Part shown: positions 11,723 through 22,399 of the stretch, piece after piece
How the letters are laid out: every line of letters starts with the position of its first letter
Numbering within the stretch: position 1 is the stretch's first letter
NCBI GenBank assembly: GCA_009823505.1
Contig: VZQC01000265.1
Location: 3,374,503-3,438,502, forward strand
Reading direction: 5' to 3'
Source: Rhizomys pruinosus
Taxonomy: Eukaryota; Chordata; Mammalia; Rodentia; Spalacidae
Length of the DNA: 64,000 nt
Notes under the pieces: generated by a model
The model's input: only the letters and a program-made list of their open reading frames with translations
What the model was told of the DNA's origin: nothing
The model's database searches: none
Position numbers and translations under genes: made by a program

Positions 11723-13237
11723 CCTCCACTTTGATTTGATTTTGTCAATATGATTTTGCACAAGCTAAGGACCTAACCTTGAAGCACCTTCTCTGATGAA
11801 GCAGCTGAGCAGTTCCACTGGTGTGGCCATTGTTGACTTCTTTTTCACTTGGCTGACCCCAAGCATCATCTGACAGCACCACCTTCACAGAACTGAAGTT
11901 TCCAAAGCATCAGAGCATATAGCAGCTACTCAGTATAGAGGAGTCACCTCAGCCAGACAGCAGTGCTCTGATAGCACTTGTCTCATTATCCAAAGTCACA
12001 CTAAGCTCATACAACCAGGATGACATGTGTGGAGCAAACACAGGCAGCAAGACTGTGTGAGGAGCTGGATTCTCTGTGGGCGGGCATATGTCACACTTGC
12101 CCTAAGTATGAGTGGGCAGCCAGATTTCTACATCTCCTTCCTTCTTCTCCCTGGTAACCAAAGCACTTCCTGAGTGAAGCCTGCTATACAGCAACCCTAC
12201 CAGCTGATAACCCCCCAGCCTGCAGCACCTACCCATCCTCCACCTACGCCAGCCCAGCCCTGCACCATTGCACCACCCACCAAGAGTTATAACACATTTT
12301 CACTAAGAAGTAGGGGCACCTGATGTTAAGACTGAAGACAAGGTGATTCTCCCTTGCTAACTATACCAAACTCGGGTATGTCTTCATTTCTGTAACTCTT
12401 CTTTGAGAAGCTCACAGCCATGTTCTTGGGTGTGTTTTATTTCTTCTGAGTAACTCTCTCTTAATTCTCATACATAAACCTAGATTAAAATATCTTTCTA
12501 AATCTCCAACTCTGCTTCATGAGAAAGTTTTAGGCAGTGACTCCAGGAGAAATGGATCTATAAACGCCATTGTAGCATTGCTGGTGCTCTAACCTCTCAC
12601 CTGCTTCACCTTCTCCTCTTCTTTGCTGTCGTCAGCAGTGGCAGCAGCTGCAGCACAGTTGTGGCTGTTCCCAGGTTTCTGTTAATAGTTTTGTTTTCTG
12701 TTCTCTTCCATCAAAAGCTTTCGGGAAACTGATTAATTCTGTTTTATCAGACCTGTTCTCATTAGCATTCAAAGCATTTATCATAGCATTTTCCATGGAC
12801 GTTGTTCAGTCACAAGACTCAAATCTCCTGAACACTTTCTCCCTTGCATATCAACAGAAAGCTGAGTAATTTTGCCATCTATTCTCATCGCTGAGACCAG
12901 GAGAGATCCCCAGAGTGCAAGTCCCCATTTCTGAGTGGCTGTGTCCTGTATCTTTGAGCAGTAAAATGTTTGGGTCTACTGAGGTCTGTTCTCCCTTTGA
13001 TTTGCCTAAGACCAAAGCATTCTTATTAGAAACTTTTATGCTTCGCTTAAGACCCTTCCTCCCTCGTCCCTAATTAATGTGCTTGTTGGGAAAATAGAGG
13101 TGTGAATGGGGATAAGAGGAGAATAAGGGAAGATGGCGGTTCAGTGTGATCATAATGAATTATATACACGTATGAAATAGTCAAAGAATACTTAAAATAG
13201 AGCAAAAGCAAGCAATCCCCAATACAAAATAACAACA
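11723..13237. other. Unique sequence, 1.5 kb
   Basis: The longest repeat-poor stretch in the left half. I see no open frame, splice layout or known family. A short CAG-rich run ('cagcagtggcagcagctgca') lies near 12635. Confidence 0.45.
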
Positions 13238-13290
13238 ATAATTTGTTACTGAGTGCCTGTTACATACCAGACACCATGTAGAGAAATAAG
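13238..13290 (+). mobile_element. MIR fragment
   Basis: 'ttactgagtgcctgttacat' and 'accagacaccatgta' match the 5' part of MIR. Confidence 0.6.
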
Positions 13291-13623
13291 AAACCAACAT
13301 GCCTGTATGTTCTTAGTTAAATACAGAATGTATATGGAATGGACAAACTCTATGGAGTTGAAAAGCAAGATGGCCTTCTTTTAATTGAGTTGAGGCCTGA
13401 GATGAATGATAAACATCAAAATAGACAATGTGATCAGCCATTTTTTGTATTCTTAGGGCAACGCATTGACTTGTGTTTTTTACCCATTATTAAATTGGCT
13501 GCATTAGTTCTTGGTGTATTTTGGACACTCTTCCCTGGTAAATGTCAATCAGTGGATGAATAGATAAATAAATCATGGATTATACAATAGGATATTGTTT
13601 AGACTTAAAAATGGAGGTAGTGG

Positions 13624-13813
13624 AGCTGGAGAAATGGCTCAGCTGTTAAGAGTACCAGTTGCTCTTACAGAGTACCCAGGTTCAATTCCCAGCCCCCACA
13701 TGGTGGCTAACAGCCACCTGTAACTCGAGTTCCAGGGGAATCCAATGCCTTCTCCTGACTCTGCAGGCATTGCACAGCATGGCAGGCAATACATTTATAG
13801 ACATAAAATAAAA
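13624..13813 (+). mobile_element. B2/B3-family SINE
   Basis: 'gagctggagaaatggctcag' (box A), 'ggttcaattcccagcc' (box B region), 'ctaacagccacctgtaactc', 'ttccaggggaatccaatgcc' and an AAATAAAA tail. Full-length. Confidence 0.95.
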
Positions 13814-14587
13814 TATAATAAGCAAAATATTTTTAAATGGATATAGTGACATTTGTTGAGAACATGGATCTAAGTAGAGAACATTTTGCTGAGCGAAACA
13901 AGACAGAACAGAAAAAAAAAAATACAGCATAATTTCATCTATATTTAATCCACCCCCCTCATAGCTCACCAAGGAAAAACATAGAGGAGAATGGTGTTTG
14001 TTCATGGAGTAGGGATAAAGGGGTGAGTAGAGGCCAGCAGTAGACACATCAGTTACATCAGGGAAGTCTAGATATTGAATACAGAGCCTGAGGGCTGAGG
14101 TGGGCACCGCATAGTATTGCATCTTGAACATTTCCAAAAACAGTGATTTTGTTTTCTTTTACTACACACAAAAAATGGTAACTACGGAAAGTGATGGATA
14201 GGTTAATTTTTCTAACTGTGGCAATCATTTTTCTATGTACCTGTATATCAAAACATATAGAAAATCTTAAATATACACATAACAAGAAAAGAATCACAAG
14301 GGCCATAGAGATGCCATTTGCCTGTTATAGTGTTCTAGCAGGTCAGCAGAGTGCTTGCAACAAAGGTGTGTTCAGTGTCACCCAAAGATATGGAAATATC
14401 ACCAAGTGCAGGAGAGGTATCCAGGAATCCCTGGTGAGCTGTGACTTCAGCTGTAGAATCTGGAGAGTGTCACTATCACCCTCACCACCCATGCTCTAGA
14501 GACAGTCTCAGCAGAGCCCACAGACTGTATTTGCCATCCCATAATGGTCTCATGTTTTCACAAAGGACCAGACAAGGCCTCCAGTAT
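13814..14587. other. Unique sequence
   Basis: A 151-codon minus frame at 13682-14137 starts in unique DNA and runs into the SINE; it has no recognisable domain. Nothing else seen. Confidence 0.4.
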
Positions 14588-14790
14588 TACTGTCCACAGA
14601 CCACCATAACAAAGCACTACTGGCCTGGTGGCTTGAGAAATATAAAATTATTTCCCACCGAAAAAATTATTCCCACAGTTCTGGAGACTGTGTTCAAGGT
14701 CAAGGTATGTAGAGTTGATTCCCCTGGGGCCTCTCTCCTTGGCTTCTTCCTTCCTGCTGTGGCCTCACGTGATTTTGGCTCCTTCTTTCT
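14588..14790 (-). mobile_element. Old MaLR (MLT1/MST-like) LTR fragment
   Basis: 'gaccaccataacaaagcact', 'ggtggcttgagaaatat', 'cacagttctggagactgtg' and 'cctctctccttggcttctt' are the signature blocks of ancestral MaLR LTRs read antisense. Confidence 0.75.
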
Positions 14791-15264
14791 GACCATCCTT
14801 CCAAGTAATGAATTGCCATTATGTACTATGTACGTGATCTGAGACATAACAGGTAGTGAGCAGAGTGGAAAGGCAGGACAGAGCATTGTTGAAAGCTCAA
14901 AAACTGTCCAAGCCAAGGTATTTGAGTTGAGTGTGGAGTAAGGAATCAGCTTCTTTTTCATACACTTAGAAAAAAGGATTGTCCTGTTCCCTTATACTCA
15001 ATTATTCATAATGAATCTAATTCAACACTTTGCAGGGACAGAGAGTGTGGCTAGATGAGAAAGCTGGCCTTGGGTTTGAAAGTGCGGTATGTTCTTGCTG
15101 ATTGGCAAGAGGTACATTAGATCCCATTAATTGAAACCAATTAGTAGGGGGCAGTTGACTTGGAGAGGTGGAAGGCAGGGTGGTTTTTTTTTTTTTTTTT
15201 TGATGTGTTCTCCAGATTAAGGGCAAGTAGATACCAGAGTCTCCACACCAAGAGAGGGCCCAAC
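14791..15264. other. Unique sequence with an 18-T tract
   Basis: No gene. A run of 18 T lies at 15184-15201; no SINE body is attached on either side. Confidence 0.5.
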
Positions 15265-15480
15265 AGCCGTCGGCCTGGTCCCAAGTTAATCAATCAATGA
15301 AATTAAACCAAAAAAAGCAATTCATTCTGTGTCTGTTTTAATTATGAGCTCTCTCCATTACATCTGGGAAAGATGCAAATATAAACTTTAAATCAATAAA
15401 TTAAAGCCATCTGAAAACACAATATGTTTCTAGAACTTGGATTTTTATTGGATTTCAATAATTGATGTTTTATGTTTACC
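15265..15480. promoter_or_regulatory. Candidate conserved non-coding element (tentative)
   Basis: An AT-rich, non-repetitive stretch packed with homeodomain-type cores: 'ttaatcaatcaatgaaatta', 'gttttaattatgagctc', 'aatcaataaattaaagcc'. It lacks any SINE or L1 signature although it sits in repeat-rich DNA. Conservation cannot be judged from one genome, so this is a hypothesis only. Confidence 0.2.
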
Positions 15481-18179
15481 AAACGTTTATGTAACACCTG
15501 CTGTCTGCCACACATGTGTACGTGTCTAAAGAATCAACCATCCATAAGATCTTGCCATGTCCACAACATCTCAGAGTGTGTACCTGCCTAGAGCACCAGA
15601 ATCCCCCGGAGTTAATATGCGTTTCTAAATAACCTAACCATACTGGTCCCCACACATACATTAGATGTCATGAGGGAGGAGTTCAAAGTCTGAGGAAAGT
15701 TCTGGAGATCATCTTCATGCATTCTGAAGAGAGATCACCTCCACTGCTGGAAGCGGATAGCCGTGGTTCACACTGCATCTTCAGCAATGGAGGTGCACTG
15801 GAATTCCTGCTCTCCAAACCCTTATGGCTTTGGTTAACTGATACAAGATGGTACCCCTCCAGAAAGCACAATACATTCAACCCCATCACCTCTGGGGAAA
15901 TGAAGGTCAATGCTACCTGTTCTTTCTCCTACCTGGCTTTGTACTTAGTATTGGTTTCTACTGTGCCACTTATCTCATGGGATTATGCTGATTTGCTTAG
16001 CTGCCTGACTCCCTGCTGGACACCAAGCACCTAGGAGGATGACTGTACCTCATCCCTCCCTGAACCCTTAGTACTTGGCCTGTGGTTTAGGTATTAAGAA
16101 ATGTTTATAAATCCTCCCTCCCTCCCTTTCTTCCTTCTATGAGAAGTTCATTTCTACCTAGAGTATCTCACTTCACCTGTTTGGTTGATTGTATGAATTT
16201 ATACATCTAGAATGAATGAGGGCATGCATGAGTAAAGCAAGCATATTCATGTACATTGTGTTCCTTGACCAGACAAATAGTCATGGCCATGAACACATTG
16301 TAGCTTTAGCCAAATGTTTGTCTCCAGTTGTTTCCAGTTGTCTTTACTCCACCTTAATGACTTTTGTCATATCCAAGCTGGCATTGATGGAGATAGTCAA
16401 AGTAAACTCGGTTGTTCTTACTCTCAGAACTCTAGCTCTAACTCTAAGCAATGGGATCTGTGAAGCCCTGCTCCACCTACCTGTTGTTTCCACACGGTGG
16501 AAATGCTAGCCTTCTCCTCAATGAGGGGGACAGAACAGAATGAAGAGACTGGTCAGCTCTCATTCTCAGTCCTCAACACATGGCTTGGCTTTCTCCTCCA
16601 GCTTAGTGTCTTCTTTTCTGTTACCAGCACCACACCAGTGTTCCCCTCCGGCCTCCACCACAGGACATGGCTTCTCTTGGCGTTCTCCTGGAATATTCTC
16701 ATTCCCCCTAGCCCAAGTGTCCTCCTTGCATCTCCTCTCATTTCCTCTCCTGTACTAATGCTCCTTGGTATCTCACTGGACCATGCAATCTAGCAGGAGC
16801 TTTATGCACAGGTGTCCCCTGCTTTTCTCTGGGACCCACTGGCTGTTCTCTTTACAGGTTCATTTAAGGGATATTTAGTAACAGTGTGAATTTGTTTCTG
16901 GACACTTGTTCTAGATGATTTTGAGACCAATGGGATGATATGGAAACTCTCCAATTTTAGGTATTTTTTTCCCTTCCATGAAATTGAGGCTTTTCAATTT
17001 GACTTTGTGATTTATGGAAGGATTAACCTCTTCATGAGATGAAAATGAATAGCAACCCATCAATCTTCCTAAATAGCATAATACTCCAGGAAACAACTTT
17101 TTGAGTGCAGACCCAACATATCGTGCAGATCAGCTTTGCCTCCACCCTGGCATGTCTTCAGAATCAGGTTGAGTTACCCATGATGTCTTAAAGACTGCTC
17201 CTCCATTTGAAGGGTGGCTATGGTAGCTGCAGTCTGTGCTGTTTATTTAACCATGACTGTCCCCAAGCTCAGGATCTCATGGCCAAGCAGTTAACCCAGG
17301 GCTGCAACAGCTTGCCTGTATAGATGAGCCTAGTGCTTATACGTCTCTGTTATTCTCCATGTGTGGAATCATAGGGGGCAGATTTGGATAAGGCATGCAG
17401 CCATGAGTATTGAAGTAAATTTACCTCACTGATCTCCAGGAAGAAATACATGAGGGAGAGAGGTGGGGGAGAGTATCCGGGTGGAGTGCAGAACCACAGA
17501 AGGCGCCTGTGATATCCGGGACCCGTGCTCATTCCAGCCGTATCCCTGGGCATCCTCTGGCATCAGCTCCACTGCTTGAGACTAATTTTCCTCATGTGAA
17601 AAGCGAAAGCTGTGCATTAAATGGTTAGGGTCAATTCTCTATTTTCTTTTGCAGAGAAATCTTTTATGTTCTTATTTGTTAAATTTTAGTTGAATTACAG
17701 TATCCATAGCAGGTAAAAAGGGAGATGTTCTGGTTAAAGAGGACATGGGCAGAACGAGGGGGGTGGTGGGTAGGTTTTCTTGAAGGAATCTGAGAATTAG
17801 ATTGACATCAGTTTCACTGTAAAGGAGCTCACAATAATTCTTTGAAGAAATAAATTGAAGAGAGCAAAACTATAGCTCATATGCCCTTTATAGAAGCAGC
17901 TAGGTTAAGCTTGGTGAGGAGAGGAGCCTGGAAGTTGAAAGGGCACAAGAAAGAACAGAGAAATGTCCCAAGGTCAGAGAGGAAGTATATATAGAGAGAG
18001 GAAGTATATAGAGAAGTATATAGAGAGGAAAGGGTCAGGTTCCCTTGGAGACAGGTGACTGCCTACCTGGCTCTTTGAAGTCATCAGTGTGGTTAATCAG
18101 CTGGACACTATCCCTAGGCCACAAAAACATGAACTAGAAATGCCCCTCTGCACCACAATGAGCACAAAGCTGGAGTTGT
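15481..18179. other. Unique sequence, 2.7 kb
   Basis: Largest repeat-poor interval. A weak L2-like fragment sits at 16015-16110. An imperfect 'tatatagagaggaag' repeat lies at 17985-18030. The frames at 15717-16034 and 16216-16793 have no recognisable domain or splice context. Confidence 0.45.
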
Positions 18180-18315
18180 GTGCAAGGCCTTGCTTCTCCA
18201 GATAGGTCTTAGCATTGGCATCCCTGGGAGCTTGTCAGGCCCAAGTCCAGGCCTGCTGAATCAGAATCTCCACTTAGCAAGGTCCCCAGATAATTCCTGG
18301 GCATGTTGGGTTCTG
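18180..18315 (+). mobile_element. MER5A-like DNA transposon fragment
   Basis: 'agcattggcatccctgggag', 'cttgtcaggccc' and 'ctgctgaatcagaatctcca' match the central MER5A (hAT-Charlie) blocks in order, followed by 'agataattcctgggcatg'. Confidence 0.75.
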
Positions 18316-18349
18316 ACAAAACTGTTCATGGAAACATGTCTTAGAAATA

Positions 18350-18450
18350 GAGAAGCCAGCACCAATTCCCAGCTGCTCCATTTGTTGGTAGTGATCTTGG
18401 CCAAATCACTTTTCCTTGCTGAATTTTCTCATTCACATCAGAAAAGTTTG
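18350..18450 (+). mobile_element. MIR fragment
   Basis: 'tcttggccaaatcacttttc' with 'gaattttctcattcacatc' fits the MIR core reading 'cttgggcaagtcactt ... tttcctcatct'. Confidence 0.6.
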
Positions 18451-18600
18451 GGCGAATCCCTCCAAATGCAAATTTGTAGAACGTAAATCCTTTGAGTAGA
18501 GTTTGGCATTGAACTTAGCCTAAAGTTATTGAATTTATGAAATGCAATTGTATGCAATGAAACAAAGGAAAACAGGAAGATCATGCACAGATGGGCATGA

Positions 18601-18883
18601 ACACACACACACACACAGACACACACACACACGCACACTCACACACACAAACACACACAGAGACACACACAAACACATACACACACACAGACACACACAG
18701 ACACACACAGACACACACAGAGACACACCCACCCACGCATGTGCGCACACACATGCACACGCATGCACACGCACATGCACACACATGCACACACACAGAC
18801 ACACATGCACATGTGCACACACGCACACACAGATGCACACACACGCACATGTGCACACACGCACATGCACACGCATGCACACA

Positions 18884-18920
<37 letters not shown>
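18601..18920. repeat. Compound (CA)n array with CG and TG interruptions
   Basis: About 320 bp of alternating purine/pyrimidine, built of CA runs broken by CAGA, CATG, CACG and GTGCGC. The interruptions recur in blocks ('acacatgcacacgcatgcac'), so internal duplication has shaped it. Long low-complexity frames on both strands are artefacts of the repeat. Z-DNA-prone composition. Confidence 0.98.
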
Positions 18921-18924
<4 letters not shown>

Positions 18925-19194
18925 CTCCTTCCATTACTCCATAGCCAGACAGAAAGGAAGTTAAGAGGGGAAGTTAGAGGTCCATGTGTTTCAAAGTATC
19001 AATGCTAAGTTTTCAATTTTCTACCATGTCTTGTAAAAGAAACGTATCATACTTTGTTGGGGGTGGGGGGCAAAGGAAAGCTTTTCTTTTTAAACAGATA
19101 CTTTCCAGGCATATTTACATCCATTTCACAGTGCAGGAAAAGAGCATGGTTGTTGAGCCAAATTCTCCCCACCACTTCCCACCACCAAAATGAC

Positions 19195-19530
19195 ACTCAT
19201 GCTGCACGACCTCTATGTGTGAATGTGAAATGTCCCCCGCAGGTTTACACTTGGTCCCCAGATGGTGATACTATTTGGGAAAGTTCTGGAAGCTTTATCA
19301 GATGGGGCCTAGCCCAAGGAAGTAGATCTCTACAGGGCATATGTTTGAAGGTTCTATTCAGTCCCTGGTCCCTTCCTTTCCTCTCTGCTTCCTGTATAGC
19401 AGGGTTGAAGAACTTTCTCTGTCACCCGACACTGCCACCATGCTGTTCTGTTCAGGCCACATAACCATGCGCTAAACCCTCCGAACACTTAAGCTCCCAA
19501 ACCCTTTTCCTCCTTTAAGTCCTTCTTGGG
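19195..19530 (+). mobile_element. LTR-like fragment (MaLR type, tentative)
   Basis: 'ttggtccccagatggtgata', 'tatttgggaaagttctgg', 'gatggggcctagcccaagga' and a tail with 'ccttttcctcctttaagt' resemble the LTR class also seen at 48237-48593. No LTR ends located. Confidence 0.45.
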
Positions 19531-19547
19531 TATTTATTTTATTATTT

Positions 19548-19586
<39 letters not shown>

Positions 19587-19616
19587 TTTTTGGTCTTTTT
19601 GAGACACAAAATAAAT

Positions 19617-19655
<39 letters not shown>

Positions 19656-19660
19656 TTTTT
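19531..19660. repeat. (TTTA)n array with duplicated B1 edge
   Basis: Two TTTA runs (19535-19590 and 19617-19657), each followed by 'ttttggtctttttgagacac'. The B1 edge at 19592 recurs at 19661, a 69-bp period. Replication slippage has apparently copied the start of the neighbouring B1 together with the array. Confidence 0.9.
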
Positions 19661-19780
19661 GGTCTTTTTGAGACACAGGGTCTCCCTGTAGCCCCAGCTG
19701 TCGCACTCTGTAGACCAGGCTGGCCTTGAACTCACAAAGATCCACCTGCCTCTGCCTCCTGAGTGCTAGGATTAAAAGTG
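19657..19780 (-). mobile_element. B1 SINE, 5' end missing
   Basis: Antisense B1 from 'ggtctttttgagacacaggg' through 'gtagaccaggctggccttga' to 'gtgctaggattaaaagtg'; the last roughly 20 bp (B1 5' end) are replaced by the adjacent SINE. Confidence 0.9.
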
Positions 19781-19982
19781 TTTATTTTATTTTTTATGTG
19801 TATGAGTGTACTGTCTGCATGTAGGTTGGTGCACCCGTGTCATGCAATGCTGCAGAGGTCAGGAGAGGGTGTCAGATTCTCCTGGAACTGGAGTTAAAGA
19901 TGGTTCTTAGCAGCTATGTGAGTGCTGGGAATCGAACCCCAGTCCTCTGCAAGAGCAGTCGGCACTCTTAACTGCTGTCGTA
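19781..19982 (-). mobile_element. B2/B3-family SINE
   Basis: Antisense: 'tttattttattttttatgtg', 'gtctgcatgtaggttggtgc', 'cctggaactggagttaaaga', 'gctgggaatcgaacccc', 'gagcagtcggcactcttaac'. It directly abuts the B1. Confidence 0.9.
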
Positions 19983-19984
19983 GC

Positions 19985-20095
19985 AATGTAAAGTCTGGCT
20001 AATTCAATAACCTCAGGTTCTCGTGTCTGAAAACGAGACTAATAAAGCTCCAGGTGTTTGTAAAGATTACGTGAGATATGAAGAGAGCTTAACTC
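19985..20095 (+). mobile_element. MIR fragment
   Basis: 'aataacctcaggttctcgtg' followed by 'tgaaaacgagactaataaag' resembles the MIR section 'cctcagtttcctcatctgta'. Confidence 0.5.
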
Positions 20096-20606
20096 TCATC
20101 ATCCTCACTTCCTGATCTTTCTCCATAATTGTTTTCTTTCTGCTGTTATTAGATGGAAGGGGGTAAAAATTATGCCATAGGAGAATTCATTCATTCAGCA
20201 ATAGTTTCCTGTGCGTTACCAGCTGTCAAGTGTTTCTCTCGGTCCTCAAAATGAAATGCAATTTGTGTCTGTTCATGGTCCTTCCATAGGGTGATGTCTG
20301 TGCTATACATTGTCCAGGCTACTAGGGATATAACACACCTTGGTTTATTAATTTCTCTGTTCTGCATCCTCTTCTGTGAGCTCCACCTAGGCCAAGACTG
20401 CATAAAGGAGAGATTTATTATTCTCTGTGGGATACAGAAAGGTCTGTGGTCATTTTGATGAGATTCATAAAATGCCCTTTATTTAAGTTTCAGGGCTGAC
20501 TCATTTCACAAGATCATCACATCCTCTGTCAAAAATATACCCAAAAACCACACATTTGGCTAAGCAAATTAATAAAATAAACAAGACTGAAAATATTGCA
20601 CCTCCT
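20096..20606. other. Unique sequence
   Basis: No gene or repeat family recognised. Confidence 0.4.
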
Positions 20607-20620
20607 TAGATCAGGTTTTC

Positions 20621-20846
20621 TTTTTTAATATTTTTATTTATTTTTTATGTGTATGAGTGTACTGTTTGCTTATAGGTTTGTGCACCTGTGTCATTCAATG
20701 CCTGGGAGGTCAGAAGAGGGTGTCTGATTCCCCTGGAGCTGGAGTTAAAGATGGTTCTCAGCCACCATGTGGGTGCTGGGATTGAACCCCGGTCCTCTGC
20801 AAGAACAGTCAGTGCTCTTAACCGCTAGGCCATTCCTCCAGCCCCC
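20621..20846 (-). mobile_element. B2/B3-family SINE with perfect 14-bp TSD
   Basis: Full-length antisense copy running from a T-rich start to 'ggccattcctccagcccc'. It is flanked by 'tagatcaggttttc' at 20607-20620 and 20847-20860. Intact ends and duplication suggest a comparatively recent insertion. Confidence 0.97.
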
Positions 20847-21170
20847 TAGATCAGGTTTTCAAGGAGCCTAGCAAAGCTATTTGTGTGCAAACTCTTATGG
20901 TACAAACACCTTGAAAGGATCCTTATCTCAGTGTTGGAGTAGGCATGTATAGACCCCTTCTTGGCAGCACTCTATAGGTTAGCTGAAACCCCTGCCCAGG
21001 AGCTGGAAAGCCCTTAGCGCGCACCTGTTGAAAGATGTTTGGTAGATTCGATTCCCTGTGATCTTAGGGGACTTTCCCCCATTAGGCAGAATTCAGCAAA
21101 CATGCTTTGATCACTCTGCTCCAGGCCAGCTCGGAGGAAAGGATGACAGAATGCACTTGGTAGCTGGCTG

Positions 21171-21548
21171 TGTTGCCTGGGTTCCACTGTCAATGTGACA
21201 CAACATAGTGACCTTGAAATAGGGTCTTCATGAGGAATTGCCTAGATCAGGCAGGCCTGTGACCATGTGCATGGGGGCTTGCCTGGACTGCTAGCTGGCC
21301 CAGCCTGTGGTGGGTGGCTAGTGGGAGAACTAACTGAACCCCAGCAAAACATGAGCAAGCAGCAAGGATGCATTTACCCACTTCGATCTTGATTGTGGTT
21401 ATGCTGTGACGAGCTGCTTCATTTCCTGCCTTGGTTTCCCCTCAACGATGGGCCAAAGCCTGAAACTGTAAGGAAAATAAGCCGTTCCTCCTCTAACTTG
21501 CTTTCTGTCAGGATTATTTGTCACAGCAACAGAAATGAAACTAGAACA
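21171..21548 (+). mobile_element. LTR-like element, 'gtcaatgtgacac' class
   Basis: Starts TGTTGCC and ends TAGAACA, about 378 bp. Interior blocks 'actgtcaatgtgacacaaca', 'gaaaataagccgttcctcc' and 'tcacagcaacagaaatgaaa' are shared with 33633-34028. The family name (URR/MaLR-like) is not certain. Confidence 0.6.
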
Positions 21549-22239
21549 GGATTAGATACGCACGTGACAGAGAAGTGAGTGAGGAGTCAGAGCTTGTTCC
21601 TCTGGACTCTGGAGACTGTGTGTTGGTGTGTTGACCAGTGTTTGCCATACCGATCTGAGGAGGTCAGTAGCACCGGCCTGATTTGTCATAGTCACTGGTT
21701 TCTTTGGTGTATTCTTACCCTGGCAAATTTCATGAGGTCACGGTACAGAATTGGGCAGAGAAGTACATTGTTGGTGTTCTACCATGTAGTCATAAATAAG
21801 AATGAAATGTAAAATCATTAGGTCCTAATGAATTGGAGGTATTTCATGCCTTATTTTTAAATGTACTTTATTTAACTGTAAGTCTATGCAATACAGTCTT
21901 TCATAGCAGCCATATTTAACTACTGGCTTTGCAAAACTCTGGAGAGCAGTTAACAGTGGGATATCAGGAGTCTCTATGATCTGGCTAGTGCATACCAGTT
22001 TCTTGCCCTTTTGGCATAGCCAAGGTGAAAGTAACACTGCTTTCAGGTACCCCCTAGGCCCACTAGGGTTGTCTGAGAGGATCCTGAGCCAATTAGTGCT
22101 TTTTAATATGCAAATAGCCTATGGAAAAAGCCTTTCAGCATTCTGTTCACAGCTACTTTGTGTCTACTTAGTTAACACACTCCAAAAGGTTGGCCTAAAT
22201 CACAAGGATGTTCTATCAGACACAGAGGTAGGCAGCAAT
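21549..22239. other. Unique sequence with an octamer-containing stretch
   Basis: No gene recognised. 22075-22150 contains 'ccaattagtgctttttaata' followed by the octamer ATGCAAAT, which could be a regulatory remnant; no other support. Confidence 0.35.
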
Positions 22240-22375
22240 TGAATATGAAGAGGGCTAAAGACAGCTTAAGTACATTTGGCTCTGGATTTACAACATGCCA
22301 ACTTCCCACAGTTATGATGTTCTTATCCATCAGTTCACCTTGTAGAATCTTTGACATCGTTGTAGCTTTTTCTTC
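22240..22375 (-). repeat. Low-copy repeat shared with 37355-37500
   Basis: Both places carry 'tttggctctggayttacaac' then 'cagtt/gtgatgatgttc'-like text and 'ccttgtagaatct'. Similar for about 130 bp but diverged. Probably a piece of an old LTR or ERV; family not recognised and strand arbitrary. Confidence 0.4.
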
Positions 22376-22399
22376 TTTTGGTCTTTAATCTGTAATAGT

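Noticed and set aside
13624..13700. tRNA-like box A and box B sequences in several SINEs and the ID-like element
   Set aside because: They are SINE promoters; no cloverleaf or anticodon stem is maintained.
18601..18920. CRISPR-like spaced direct repeats
   Set aside because: Simple-sequence array in mammalian DNA; no distinct spacers or cas genes.
18535..19008. Several 80-140-codon Cys/Val- or His/Thr-rich frames
   Set aside because: They are translations of the CA/TG array; the same happens at 49.5-50.8 and 52.9-53.2 kb on both strands.
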